From assembly GCA_037178975.1 (NCBI GenBank), contig JASJZH010000004.1:9176001-9240000 (forward strand): a stretch of DNA of 64,000 bases, in the 5' to 3' direction. Below are positions 45,191 to 57,820 of the stretch, piece after piece; the stretch's first letter is position 1; every line of letters begins with the position of its first letter. Origin of the DNA: Oscheius tipulae (taxonomy: Eukaryota; Nematoda; Chromadorea; Rhabditida; Rhabditidae). Under the pieces are notes generated by a model. It was given only the letters and a program-made list of their open reading frames with translations. It searched no databases and was not told the origin of the DNA. Position numbers and translations under genes: made by a program.

Positions 45191-48100
45191 TCATACAGAA
45201 AGATTCGAGGAGCTGTGAATCCTAAGTCGAGTGTCCCGTTCTCTCTCCAAATCTGGAGGCAATTCCATTGACAGCTGGGTCGTTGCTCTCTGACGATGTG
45301 AGATGGGTACAGCACCACGAGTGTAGATGTTGTGTAAAGCTTCGCGAAGTTCTTTTAAGGCTACAACTCCGACCAGACGACCTCTCTCGGTCACATAGGC
45401 GTGGTTCAGTGCGAGAAGAGAAAACAGGGTGTGAACCTGAGGATGTCAATCATTAATTGGTGGAAAGGAAATGGTACCTTGTAGAGGGAGGTTCCCTTGA
45501 CCAGTTGGAAGGGAGCAGAATCGACTGCCAGCTCATCGACGTCTAGTCTCGAAGAGAGAAGTTCTGCTCGATTGGAGAGGGAGTGCTGAAACTTTTGGTC
45601 ACATCCCACACATGGAACCGTACAAATCTCAGAATTTAAAATTGCAACTAACCACCGGTTCATAATTCTGCTCAGCTTGAGCCATCAAAATCGGAGCCAC
45701 ATTAGCCGTTTGTCCTTGAACATCGTGAAGAGGAGAATGAGCCAGCAAGGTGTTTCCAGAAATCTGTCTATCGGTCAAGAAGTCTTGCCCTCCAAACACC
45801 ATGTCAGCACTCGAACCTCTACTCCTAAATGATCCCATGGAACCAATGGTGTTGAAGATCTCCGAGGCTGTGCTGCGACTGCCACTCAAGTGCAAGCAAG
45901 GTTCCGGGCCAAGTTTCTTGTTCAATAGATAGAGTAGAAACTTGCGACCGACACTTCCCAGGAGAATCATGGATCCTGAAACAAAATACATGAGACAAGA
46001 GGTTGACTTACTTTTATCGTTGACGTAGGGATAAGACCGCAGATTGGGTGTCTGGATCAGAATGTCTCTCAACTCCTGGTAGGTTGTGTCCCTGGTGATA
46101 AAGACTATGTCCTTTACCATGACTTTATCTACTTTCATAGTATGGACACTGAAAAGTTGGGATAACTGTCAGTTTTGAGTGATCCTCACCTGACTCTCGA
46201 AGGCGGCAAGTCTACCAAATAAGGATAGTTTTGAATCTTGATGGTTGACTCATAAATAGAGGGTTGAAGGAAGGAGCACAAGGCTGTAGCAATCATCAAA
46301 GCAATCAGAACTGGAAACAGGGCACAGAGCTGTCCAGTCGTCTCGCAGACAATAAGGGCAATTGACAATGAGTGAGTTACTGCACCCGTATAGGCTGCAG
46401 CTCCCACTACTGCATAGAGTCCTGGATAGATTTGAGGACCGTCTGGACCGCGAAAGCCTTCTGGCCAACATAGTGAAATGATTTCTCCCATTAGACGGCC
46501 ACCGCAAGCTCCCAGTACAAAAGAAGGAACGAAGATTCCGGATGGGTAGTAGAGTGTGATGTAAACGGCGATACAGACGAACTGGAAAAGTGCACTGTCT
46601 CTGCCTCTGCGTCAAAACTCACGTAGACTACCAGATAACATGACAGGGTCATTAGTGGATAGAACTCGTCTCCTTGTCCCACCCAATGGCTTAGAAGCTC
46701 TTGTGGACAGGCTTGTCCAGATCCATTAACGGCGGTGTATGTGCAGTTTGACAAAAAGTCTGATAGGGTCTGGCGAAAAGTCAGCTGGAAGTTTGATTTT
46801 CACCATTCGGTTAGAAACTCACCGGTCCAGCTATATATCTTCCAATTCCGGCAGGATAAGTAACCACGGCAAACAACGCTGCCATAAGAGCCGTGATCGT
46901 TATTGGACTCTTTCCAAACAGGGACTGGTAGACTTTGTTTTTCTTTTTGAACATGCAAATCCTTCTATGTAGCCAGACAAAACTGCCTCCCGCCAATCCG
47001 CAAAGTATTCCCATCAGGATGAAGAATGGAATCTCTTCGATCAAGAAGACCTCATTAGGGAAGTTTGTCTGGAGGTAAGCCAAAATTGTTCCGGCGACAT
47101 GAGTTGGAACAAGAAACGAGATGATGAAGCGAAAGGCTAGAGCCGCACAAGTTGTAGCAAAAAACTGTTTCCAATAGTTTTTCACTGCAAAGTACTTGGA
47201 TGTTGACTCGATTCCGTAAAGTACAGCTGAATCGTTGCGTGAAATATAAAACAGGAAAAGCTACCTCCAACAGGAGCCGAGAAAGTACACGCTATTCCCA
47301 CAGCACATCCTGTGGAGAGCATCTCCATCACTCGGCCCTCGTTTGAGAAAAAGTTGTTGTAGCGACACGCTGCTGTAGTTTTGCTCAGCAGCGAGGCAAC
47401 AATTGCTCCAATGTGCACGAACGGTCCCTGAAATGATATTGTTTGAGACAAGCTTCACTGCTAGAACGATTCGCAATAGTCGCAATACCTTTCTGTTCTC
47501 TGGGCCGCATCAGTACCATCTCCGCATGTGCACCCTATGAGTAAGACGCAACGGTCTCACAATTAGACGGTTCGTGCTCATGTGTGTGTTTGTGTGTGTG
47601 TTCAAGATTGCTTAACTTTGATATGCCTATGATGTTTGGTTTCCACGTAAATCAGCATCAGATAAGAGGCCGCGTGGTACCAGTTTTCTTTACATGTGCT
47701 ACTTTATCAGCTCTTCGTTGTAACCGAAAAATAGGGGGCCAGCTTTCGACCTAGATTGGAAAGTTAAGTTCAAAATTTTTTAAAGGAATGGTTGTTACAA
47801 CTTTCCATTCCTTGCAAGGTTCTTTACAAAAGACAATGTGCCTCAAGGGCGAACAAGCGCTTTCTATTCAGAAGATAAAATCTGACCCTCAAGCAAAACG
47901 AGAAAGCCCACCTCTTTACCGACAGGCATTCCCGCTCCTAGGGTCAATGTCAAGCCAACAATTTTGGCTATCAATGTCTTCAAAGTGAGGTAGTTCTTGA
48001 GCATGAAACCGTGAATGATGACTTTAACTTCCGGGATTCCGGAGCCTGAATGTTGTCCTGCTCACACAAAGTCGAGATAACTTACCAACAGCTTGTTTAC

Positions 48101-49060
48101 TGACTCCGTGGCAGAACAGTGAGGCACCAAAAACGAGAACGGTCATCAGAAGTATCCAGACACCAAAAGCGTAGTATTCATGAACTTGTACTAGTGAATA
48201 ATAGACAGAGACTCTGTCTGAAAAGAAAAATCTTGACTTAGCTGAAAAAAAAACTTACAGTGATTGATATACTCGATTGTAACGTCCATGAATACTGATA
48301 AAAGAGCAGTTATGATGCCCAGCATTCCACTGAGAAACCAATCTTCTACCAGAAAATGAATCACATTCTTGTAGTGTCCTGAACTTATAGATTTACAGAC
48401 CCGCGTGGATCATACAGTTTAAACGTAAACTGCGGGATAAGCAAAAAAGTTTAAGGGCAATGAAAATAACCCACGTTTTAGGAAAGCATCACAGCTCTCT
48501 GTTGACACCGTTTCCGTCTCACAGATTCCTTCATCCCCGTCTGAAGATTCAGCATCATCGTCGACGAGTAGTCGAACCTCGGAGCCGTCTCGGTCTCTGA
48601 AAGTCATATTTTGACTAGTGCCTAGACTGGCTGTTCTACTTTGAGCGTGACCTTTTACGCAGGGACATAATCGGATTGAACAGTTATTTAGAGAGTGAAT
48701 AATGACGGTTTCTATTCCAAGCGACTAACCAGAAAGAGAGAGAGCAGAAGTGAACGGCCCCAGGTGGTACTGATTGACGGGCCAACGTGTGAGCACATCA
48801 TGGCAAATAGATTGTCGGGAAAAGTTTGTCCAGGTGTTCGTTTTCCAGAAGAGAAAAAGTGACAATCAAATCAATTTCTTGTTAAGTAGTTAAACATAGG
48901 CTTAAGTAAAAAGCTATCTGAAGTATTTTCAGGAGTCCTCAAACATACTAGCCATCTACATTGGTTAGTGAGCCAAAGCGGAAAAAAACTAGGAAGTTAA
49001 AAAACAGCATTTGGGGAAAAATTACCTTCGAGTGAGAGTTCGTAGACTAAAACGAGGCAT
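45191..49060 (-). CDS. CLC chloride channel / transporter
   Basis: A multi-exon gene with all CLC hallmarks. Membrane part: [17 protein letters not shown] (first selectivity motif), [17 protein letters not shown] (with the gating Glu), and [19 protein letters not shown] (third motif); about 18 helices are covered. The cytosolic end has two CBS domains, the first starting near [20 protein letters not shown] and the second near [20 protein letters not shown], separated by a Ser/Gly-rich linker. It conducts chloride or exchanges it for protons at the plasma or an intracellular membrane; the GKEGP Glu does not distinguish the two. The 35-nt first exon (49060-49026, [11 protein letters not shown]) joins the exon ending 48596 in phase and is preferred to the internal ATG at 48607, which overlaps an acceptor. 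Stop at 45191. Confidence 0.92.
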
Positions 49061-50219
49061 ATAAGGTCGTCCGGGTGGTCCAGTCTGTGGCGAGACGGGG
49101 CAACACAAAAGCGAATCATCGCGTGCGATTGCCGCGCGCGGGAGAACGTCTGGTTTTATCTCACCCGAGGACAAAAGAGTAAAAGCGCGACTAAGAATAT
49201 GTGCTAGCAATGTTACTGTTCACCCTCTTGACAACGCTCATTCGAGCAGGTTTTGAAAGATTTACTATTTTTAGCTCCAAGTTCAAAGTTCGCCTTCCGA
49301 TCAAAGATAAAACTGGCTGCGTGCTATTTCTGTCATGACCACTGTCTGAAAGTGAAAATAACATCGCCCAAGAACCTGATCTTATACTCCGAAGTCTAAA
49401 AAAATTATGTCGATATACAAATTGAAATGACTTTACAGAACAATAGATGACTAGTAGACAAACTGAAGGCCTATTATAAGACCGAAAATACTATCATTAC
49501 CATAAGAAAGAATTCCTCGATGGTGCGATGGGAACAACTCCTTGAAATTCCATGAATATTGTCATTGGAAACAATTGGGGATAATTGAGTTAGTGTTCAG
49601 ACATTTTACATTTCGAGCATTACATTATAGCTTCGAGGCTATAAACTGAAGAATCTCGCTCTTTTGACAACAGATTTATAGTTGCTGTTTTCGGGTAGAT
49701 AAAACTTACTTATATTCTGGGTCTGCCACCAAAAGAAGATCGTCTAGGAGACGACGCATTTGTATGCTTGAAAGGAAGAAGATTGGTTGTAATGTGGCAC
49801 CGGATTAGGCTGCGGGGATGTCCTTCCCTCCAACGTTGACGATCTAATGGCGTGTTTTCCTATTATCTCTTATGTCATGGACTGTCATGTACATTAAATG
49901 TCAGCCGTTTTCGACTACTTTTGATCCATTTTCATTGGCTGCAGTGCCGCTTCACAGTAACAATAGTCCCGAAATGTGTTTTCTGAAAACAAAATCTGAG
50001 TTGTAGAGAGCATCAACAGTTGACCTCGTAAATGAAATGTTGTGAAAAAGTGTATTACCATTGAGTCTTTTCAACTGACATTGTTCAAAAATCTCTCTAA
50101 TTACTTAAATCGTTCCATTTCTCACTGGAAGCTTTCATGTTTAAACATTAGGCATAACAGAAGTACTGATTAAATGATTGGGCTTTTCCTGTAGTATTGA
50201 AAACGCTCTTTGACCTGAA
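49061..50219. other. intergenic between divergent genes
   Basis: Shared upstream region of the CLC gene (-) and a receptor-like gene (+). A minus-strand open frame continues upstream of the first CLC exon (to 49210) and is probably 5' UTR. No other feature recognised. Confidence 0.5.
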
Positions 50220-51005
50220 ATGGCTGTCTGTCCTACAAACGAGAGCTTTCAAAAAGACCAGCAGAAATATTTAACAACGCTAACTATTATCAGGCCCATA
50301 TCAGCTGCGATGTCACTCTACACAATCTTCTGTATTCTCTTTCGATCTCCTAAGCAGATAAAAAACTACAAATGGCATCTTCTCAATCATCAGGTTATTG
50401 CCGGCGAGTTCGCCGTAAGCTTGCAGTATTATAAGTTTAATCATTTTCAGTATTCATCCATTTTCCGCATGGAGGCTGTAGTACCGTATCTAATTTTATA
50501 TGCTCTTGGAAATTTTGGACGACATTTGGTAGCAAGAATGTATGCGGTGTCACAATCAATCGTGCGACAAGCTATATGGCACCTCCTATATTTGGTTGGG
50601 TCGCTATGGGAGAGATCACATTGAGCACGTTGGCGATTCTGTCCTCGACTACGGAAAGCGCTTCAAAGGATCTGCAACAAATGCAACGCCGCAGTTTAAA
50701 GCAGTTACTGTCGCAGACACTGCTTCCCGTTGTACTCGCAATTATTCCTATTTTTGGAGCTTTGGCAGGGGATTTGACAGGAGAACTCACAAAATGTAAG
50801 TTTCATTTTATTCACGCAAACTTTTTAAGTATTGCTTAATCTGTTTATTATCGGAATCTCCATGTTTGGAGCAGTCGGAAAACTGGTGCTCATTGTTATG
50901 GACAAAGAATATCACAAGCCTAAGCCTGGAGATCTAAGAAAAGTACATCAGTCCATGTTTCCATTAAAAGTCCAATGGTCAACAGTTTCAAATAAAGACT
51001 TCTAA
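50220..51005 (+). CDS. 7TM chemoreceptor-like gene, possibly degenerate
   Basis: The first exon has TM1 and the phrase YKWHLLNHQ, typical after TM1 of Srh/Sri-type worm receptors. A second block, open at about 50435-50796, includes MAPPIFGWVAMGEITLSTLA and a TM6-like LLPVVLAIIPIFGALAG, and the last exon has TM7 (LFIIGISMFGAVGKLVLIVM) with a tail to the stop at 51005. In my reading the first and second blocks do not join in phase with the obvious intron (donor after CAT CAG), and the usual TM2-TM3 region appears short. It may be a pseudogene or I may have the wrong splice site. The neighbouring receptors at 36.9-41.1 kb and 51.9-54.8 kb are on the other strand. Confidence 0.5.
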
Positions 51006-51262
51006 AAATTCAGTTCCGCGGTTTCAGTAGACAACCTTATAACCCGCAGGGCACACTATGTAGCATCTAAACATTCGTCAAACAGGTAGTTTTTGTTCGA
51101 CGGTCATGGTTAATCCGTCTATTTCAATCTACTACCACTACCCTGTTCAGAATCTTCCAGCGCCTTTGGATGCAGTCAACACTCTTTCTGATGTTTACGA
51201 TGCCAGCCACACACATGTTGACCAGAGCGGAGCGTTCGGCACGTGCCGGGGCCTCCTTGCCC

Positions 51263-51270
51263 TATAAATA
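51263..51270 (+). promoter_or_regulatory. TATA box
   Basis: TATAAATA lies about 120 bp upstream of the ATG at 51385, in a short C/T-rich context. A start site 25-30 bp downstream would leave a 90-nt leader before the ATG, or a leader removed by trans-splicing at the CTTTCAG at about 51370. Confidence 0.5.
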
Positions 51271-51384
51271 TTTCCCTCCTTCTCTTTGCGAGTATAAAAA
51301 GACTAGCTGTGCACACATTTGTTTGTTTGTTTTACTTTCCCACGGTTCCTCTTTTGCAAGACTTTTCCTTTCAGAAGCATCTGA

Positions 51385-51865
51385 AATGGATCCGCTACAG
51401 CGCAAGGAACGTGAGGGCCGCATTTTCCATGATAAGGACAGCGAGCCAGCAACGCGTGAAAACCTCCAGGAGGGGGGAAGCAAATTGATGCAAGAAACGG
51501 TGAGATTCTTCGACTTTATTTTTTCCCAGCCTTTCAAAAATGAAAATTTACTGCAGAGCATCGAAATACATTGAAAGTCTATACAAAACTCGGTTGGCTG
51601 GTTGTATTAATTGTTAACGCTCTTCTAGTACCAACAAACGGATTTCTTGAGTTACCGCAATGCTTCGACAAACAGCGCACATCAGGCGTTTTACAAAGTT
51701 GTATGAATCTAAGATTGGTCCTGTCTCATGCCACTTTAACGTTTTTAGAGAGGCTGCCGTTACTCTAACGAAAAAGACGAAGCCGGCCCGATTCCCAAAA
51801 TGTACGACGACGATCTCGAGAGGGCCGTCTGGGGTTACTTCACGGATGATGTCCCGGAGAAATAA
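51385..51865 (+). CDS. small gene of unknown function
   Basis: The ATG at 51385 starts a charged segment (MDPLQRKEREGRIFHDKDSE), ending at a GTGAGA donor near 51500. A middle exon has a hydrophobic stretch (LGWLVVLIVNALLVPTNGF) and a final exon after TTTTTAG reads KMYDDDLERAVWGYFTDDVP to a stop at 51863-51865. Joins are in phase with introns of 59 and 31 nt but rest on non-ideal acceptors, so the model is provisional. The tail is strongly acidic and looks conserved in style. It ends 60 bp from the convergent receptor gene at 51926. Confidence 0.4.
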
Positions 51866-51925
51866 GCACCGATCCCGTAATGTACATAGTTGTAAATAGT
51901 TCCCAGCTGTAAATGAATGCTATTA

Positions 51926-53324
51926 TTATTTGCGATTTATATAGAGAAGTCCCTTGATGCTTTCTGAGTTAATACTACTCAGAGAGAACACGACGTTGCT
52001 AGTGTTATGTTTCCAACAAGGAAGACATGCTTCTCGAATTTCAGTGGAGAATACTAGGTAAAAGACCTGAGAAGTTAAATGATTAGACAACGACTTAAAG
52101 ACATCGATACCGGTGTGATCCCTGTCGTGATCGGCCGAACAATAAAGCTCAGATTGAAGTTGAATTCCACGGATCCCCAGTGAAAAACATTGTACCCAAT
52201 CCAGTTGTCAGCATAGATGTAAAGCAGTTCGCAAAGGAAAATCAGAATCGCCATTGTTAGGAGCTTGGCCTCCTTGCGTACTCCGGTCATGTTGACCGAC
52301 TTTTTTATCTTAATTCCGCGTGAACAATAAAGGTTTAGTGTATCGAACTCTTTGAAGTTGGAAAGCAGCCAAAACGTAGATGAGGAAAGTCACTCCAAGC
52401 TCTGTGAACTGCATCGGAGCACGTAAGATGTCAAACGGGAAGAAAAACACCTCCTGGTGATTCCGTTCCGTGGGGTACCAGACTTGCTTCACTATACCGA
52501 AATAGTGAAAAACTCCGATGGTTATAGCCCAGAGGACAGCTACACCGAGAAGGATGTCAAAAATAAAGTTGAAGCTCTGAAAATTTAGATAGTTGTTCTT
52601 GTGGTAAAACTATTGGTATCAATAAAGCACCTGCTTAATTGTTTTCGGCTCGCAACAATATCCGAGTATAGAACGCGAATCGGACATGAGCCTAAGTGTG
52701 CGTAGGAGGGAAATTAAAAATATTGTCAAACTGTCGCGTGCCTATTGCTAACACGGTGTCTAGACACGGAATAAAGCCAATGAAGAAAATAAATTCCGTA
52801 AAAGCTTACGGACTTCTCCTTCTTACTCAGCAGAGTGAACACTGCTGTCATCCTGATCAAGGCAATAACCAGATTGAGTCCAATAATGAGATCAGCTGAG
52901 AAGGCACCGAGTGACTCCCAGGCCAAGTGACGAGCTCCTTCAGTCCCAAGGACACAGATCTGTATGGCTGCTGCTGAAAATCCAAACTTTTCTCTAAAAA
53001 CGAACTTTAAACCCTTGGAGGCAGTGACGATAGTTAACATTTCACCGGTTGCAAGAACCAAAGCACATCTGTGAAACGGAGTCCGAAAACTATCCTTCTT
53101 CACATACATTCTGGTCAAAATAACGAGAACATAGATGTAGAAAAGAGTCATGATACAACACGCATAGAAAATGGCCTCCCCAACCCAAAGAGGCTGCGCC
53201 CATGGCTCGCAAGTTCCCCAGGTTTCGATCTAAATCAGGTCAATGACCAGAAAGGGTTTGTACTTACGATTCCATGAAAAATGTCAAGGTAGGTGCTGAG
53301 AGTCGGTGTAGCATTGGCGACCAT
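51926..53324 (-). CDS. 7TM receptor-like protein, tandem copy A
   Basis: Start at 53324 (MVANATPTLSTYLDIFHGI). Exons encode seven hydrophobic spans; recognisable blocks are FRTPFHRCALVLATGEMLTI, ARHLAWESLGAFSADLIIGL, GIVKQVWYPTERNHQEVFFF and RKEAKLLTMAILIFLCELLY. The last exon (52066-51926) supplies the end of TM7 and the tail (VFYLVFSTEIREACLPCW), after a short intron with a GTATCG donor; without it the frame would stop at 52075. The layout fits a nematode-specific receptor family, but I cannot assign it to a named class. It is a paralogue of the gene at 53507-54759 and ends 60 bp from a convergent gene. Confidence 0.68.
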
Positions 53325-53506
53325 GCTTCACTCTTGTATGTGACTCTACTAAATCAAATGTGGCAACTGTCAACAGGTCTATTAGTCAATCAGAGCTAGT
53401 GATCTCTTTATTGGCGACAAATAGCAAAGCAATGTGATACGGGAATAGATCAGTAGTTGAGTCAGTTAAAAAGAGCGGGCGCTGGCAAGATCTTTGCTGA
53501 CGGCTT

Positions 53507-54759
53507 CTAAAAGATGACTTTAGGAGATGAACTCTCGAGCTTACTTGAAATAGTGGTTACACGATCGTTTCTAAGCATACGAGAACTACAGCAGAAAAAG
53601 CAGGCTTCACGGATTTCTGAGGAAAATACGATGTAGAATAGCTGAAAAGGGACGTTGAGCAGCTGCCATACTTAAAGGTTTAGAACATTTCTAAGTTTTG
53701 TTCTTTGCTGTTTCCAATCTTCCATCTTTTATTGACTAACCGGCGTGATTCCAGTAGTAATTGGCCGCACAGTGTAGTTCAAGTTTGCATTCAGTTCTCC
53801 CGACCCCCAATGGAAATAATTGTGTCCGATCCAATTTGCACTATAGACGTAGAGCAGCTCACTACCAAAGATGAGAAAGGCTAAAGATAGCATTCGAGCC
53901 TCTTTCTTCACGTCTCTGACGTTCACAGCCTTCTTCATCTGAAAGACCTGTTCTGAGCTCCAAGCTACGCGATTTCTCTACTCGTTGGAGTTGGACAGTA
54001 GCTACGACGTATATGAGAAATGTCGATCCGAGCTCCGCAAACTGGAGTGGTGTTCGGAACCAGTTGAACGGGAAGAAGAGCTCGTCGTGGTATTCGTTTT
54101 CAACCGGGTACCAGACCTGTTTGACTATACCCAAGTGATGCAGCACTGCCATTGTTACTGACCAAAGAACTGCCAGCACGAGCAAACAATCAAGCAGGAC
54201 AGAGTACTTCTGAAGAAAGAGCACTGATCATTTTGTGAGTATGATACCCGCTGATTGTTGCCACTGGACAAAGTAGTCACGGCTGTCAATCGAATTATCG
54301 CTATTACGAGATTGACAGCTATTATGAGGTCAATAGAGAATGCACCTATGGACTCCCAGGCCAGATGACGAACTGCATCGCTGGCCAGGACACAGGACTG
54401 CACGGCTCCTTCTGTAAACTGAAGTTTGCTGACTGCGATAGTGACCACCTTTAGAAGTCGTTAACACTGTTATGATGTCACCAATGGCCAAAGTTATTAT
54501 ACAACGATGAAATGGACTTCGAAACCTTTTCTTTTTTGTCGTAACGATAATAATCACTACGAGGACGTAGAAGTATATCAGCGCCATGAGGATGCAACAG
54601 TAGAAAACCATTTGTCCAGCCCAGAAAGGCTGTGCCCATGGAGCACACGTATCCCATGTTTCTATCTGAACAGTCGTTTGAAATGAAAAAGGAGTAACCT
54701 ACAATTCCTTGAAAGATGTCGACGTATGTCTGTAGAGATGGCGTAGCGTTGGCTACCAT
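53507..54759 (-). CDS. 7TM receptor-like protein, tandem copy B
   Basis: Start at 54759 (MVANATPSLQTYVDIFQGI, nearly the same as copy A). Matching blocks are FRSPFHRCIITLAIGDIITV, VRHLAWESIGAFSIDLIIAV, GIVKQVWYPVENEYHDELFF and KKEARMLSLAFLIFGSELLY. The last exon (53641-53507) reads LFYIVFSSEIREACFFCCSS to a stop at 53507; skipping it would stop the frame at 53729. The exon pattern and spacing equal copy A, so this is a tandem duplication with about 180 bp between the genes. Exon edges in the region 54225-54470 are approximate, where open frames shift near a small intron. Confidence 0.66.
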
Positions 54760-56532
54760 ACTTGTGCACTGAAAAAGTCAGCTAGGAGCTTGGAGATAAC
54801 CGACAATCAATCAACTTAGCTAGGAGACAAACAAAGGAAATTGCTACAAATATTTTCAGGAAACTCGTGTCGACGGCACACGAGCGGAGATATTTTTGCA
54901 CTCAAACTATGCGGGTATCTATGTCTAATGGAGAAGCAGCCATAAACTAGCCTGACAAGAAATGTATATGGAAACATTTCGTAAGTGTCTAGAATTGCCA
55001 TAGTGAATGGCTTAATTTGTAAAAGCTAAAAAGAAGTGAGCATGTCTGAAGAGTTCCTGTATTGAGCCTATTTATGATACGGTATAAATATAAAACAGAT
55101 AAAAGTAATAAAACACTGCTTTTATAGAGGCTTCCACTTCGTTACAAAGGAGGTCTGATGAGCATGTAACGATTTGAAGAGAAACCAATGTACTTGCGCC
55201 AGTTGATCTTTTATAACTCGAGGTAGGAGAACTGAATGGGTAATCAGCTGCTAGGCTATAAATCTCAAAAAAAAAGTAGAATGCGAGTCATGCTTCCATA
55301 AAATCCATTGATTTTACATCTTTTAAGTGCCCTCAACGAAAAAAGGCTCCAAAACAGCCCAGTTTTTTTGTAGTTTGAAAAGCCACCTTTGACAGTTTTT
55401 TGTACTGTTTCTTTTCTTTGCGCACGACACCTCAAAGGCTAGATAGATGCAGCCGGTTTCGGGTAAACAGCTGAGAGGCACAGGAAGTGCGAAATGGCAA
55501 ATAGAGTGCAGGGATCCGGGTTCCTTTTTTGGATGGCAGTTGCTTCTGTGTTTGAGGAAAAGATTAAACTTGGGAGCACGTTTTTAATCACCAAGCAGGT
55601 GAGAAGGGAACCTTTTATAACGGGGGTTAAAAGTGATTAATCTTCTGTTTGTGGGAACTATAAACCCTTGAACCTACTGTTGCACGGCTTTGAGGCAACA
55701 CATTGCCGAGGCTAACAGTTTTACAAGCTCGTGTAACTGAGTTCTAACACAATAGCGGTATCCGTTGAATGTGTACTCGAAGTCAGCCTAACGAAGACAT
55801 GAGAGGCATAATAATTTCTCCTATAACTTCGTTTGGCTCCTAGTAGTCTTGAACAAAATCTGTTAGGCACTAAAACGAATAATATATTTCGTTTTCCATT
55901 GAGCAGGTTTTTCACAAGAATGAAATTAGGCAAACTAAGCTTTCTAACAGAGTCAAAACACAAATTCCCATGCATGAGCGTTCTACCTCACGATGGATAG
56001 AGTCTGGTTCCTAGAAAAGCACAGCGTACTGAGAATATATTGATGACTCATTCAACCAGGTCATCTCCGAAAGGGGAGCTTTAGCCGCTGTCAGAGTCCG
56101 GTTTTTTCTTCCGGCTTCATCTATGGTCCTCGAATGACGAGCTTCGGATTTGACGGTTTTTCCAAAGACGCAGAGTTTTATTAAGTTGTAGAGCAGGACA
56201 AAAGAACGTTGGTTCCAGCCGTAGGGTCTTCAGCAGCGAGATGGTTCGGGAAACGGTGAATCCATATGACTCTTTCAAAGAGTCCTATGGATTCAAAGGG
56301 CTGTTAAAAAGTCTCGGGACCAATGTTTTCTGCTCGGCTCGCGTAAACAAGTCCTCTAATCCCTACCTGACACGTGCCTTGCGGCCGCGCTATCTAAAGA
56401 CAGCTTGCTGCCATCCGGCCTTCCGGTATTCAACCGATACCTCACGCATTGTTTGCGCATTCCGGGTTGCAACCGATTGCGCCTCCGGCAAAGTTTGTCT
56501 ACTGAGGGCGGTACCGTGGCTCCTTCTGGCCG
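54760..56532. other. 1.8-kb intergenic region
   Basis: Between a minus-strand receptor start and a plus-strand matrix-protein promoter, hence a likely bidirectional regulatory region. Short open frames have no motif. The sequence near 56050-56530 is richer in G and C than its surroundings and leads into the TATA box. An inverted pair of GGATTCA/TGAATCC-like phrases occurs near 56259-56300. Confidence 0.45.
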
Positions 56533-56539
56533 TATAAAA
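56533..56539 (+). promoter_or_regulatory. TATA box
   Basis: TATAAAA lies 46 bp upstream of the ATG at 56585. With initiation 25-30 bp downstream the leader would be only about 20 nt. This is a strong, focused promoter layout typical of highly expressed structural genes. Confidence 0.65.
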
Positions 56540-56584
56540 TGCCACTTAGCCGTCGAGAAGCCACTCAGCAGCTGACAAACGATC

Positions 56585-57820
56585 ATGCAGTCCTTGTAAG
56601 TTCAAAAGATCTACTGGTATTACAGTTTTTCCTTTCAGCGCCGTCCTTTCCGCCCTTTTCTGCGTTGCCACAGCTCAATTGGCTGCCTGGCCAGCCAGCT
56701 CTTATTCTCCCTACTACCAGGCCGTTTTGGGAGCTGCCCGAACCCCGGTCATGAGCTACCCGGCTGCTACAGTTGCTGAGTCGGCCATTCCCTATCCCGC
56801 TGCTCCTGCCTTCGCTCCTGCTCCAGGTAAGTATCTTGTTAGCCTCGTGGAACAATAGATAGACAACGTTCGTGCCACAATTTTTATGGTATCACAAAGT
56901 TTTTCAGTTGTTGCTGCCGCACCAGCTGTCGCCGCTGCCCCAGCCTTCGCCCCAGTTGCTGCCGCTCCCGCCTACGCTCCTCCAGTGGCTGCTGCTCCTG
57001 CCTTCGCCGCTGCTTACGCTCCGGCCTATGCCCCAGCCCCAGTTGCTGCTCCCGGTAAGTAAAAACTCAAACCTGAAACTAGTAAAACCACATGCACTCT
57101 CTGAGAGCTCACTCTGTTCTCATATCTTGCATGAACAAGCTCTACTTTTCATTAAATTCTGAGGTATCCAAATAAGAAAACTGTTACCATGCACTGTTTT
57201 GAGAACTTTCGCTCTACCTTACTGAATTCAATGGAAATTTAGCCCTCCCCGTTCCCGCTCCCGTTGCTGCTGCCCCAGTTGTCCCTGCTCCTGTTGCCGC
57301 CGCGCCCGTTGTCCCTGCTCCAGTTGCTGCTGCTCCAGTTGTTCCTGCTCCAGTTGCCGCTGCTCCAGGTCAGTTTCCTTCCAACGCACTATAACCTGCA
57401 CAAAAATATCCAATCAACAAACTGTTTCAGTCTTCGCCGCCCCTGTTGCCGCTGCACGTTACGCTCCCCTCCCCACCTTGGCCCAGGTTGGACCAGCTGT
57501 AGCTGCTGCTCCTGCCTTCGCTGCTCCTGGTGTGTTGACAATGAACAAAAGATACAATTAATGGCTTTAGCCTTCGCTGCTCCAGTTGCCGCCGCCCCCG
57601 TCGTTGCTGCTGCTCCCGGTAAGTGTCCTGTCCTATTGGAATAGCCAACACCTCAAGCGGCTATACATTATCTTGACATTTTCAGCTGTTGTTGCCGCTC
57701 CCCGCTACGTCCCTGCCTACTCTCCCTTCGCCACCAGCGCCCTCTTCATCGGCTCCAACAAGGCCAAGTAAGTCACTCTCTCCCACTCCATGAATAGCTA
57801 ATTGTTGCAGGACCAACTAA
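56585..57820 (+). CDS. Ala/Pro/Val-rich secreted structural (cuticle-type) protein
   Basis: Eight exons (56585-56595, 56639-56826, 56908-57054, 57243-57368, 57431-57529, 57571-57618, 57686-57767, 57811-57820) total 711 nt, 236 aa. A signal peptide (MQSFAVLSALFCVATAQ) is split by the first intron after 11 nt. The mature chain is low-complexity, built of PAPVAAAPVV-type repeats with occasional YAP, FAAP and RY. All introns between the repeat exons (3-7) are phase 1, so exons can be added or lost without a frame break. Such proteins occur in arthropod and worm cuticle or other extracellular matrices, and the strong TATA box fits high expression. No chitin-binding RR motif or collagen repeat is present, so cuticle localisation is inferred. 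Confidence 0.82.
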
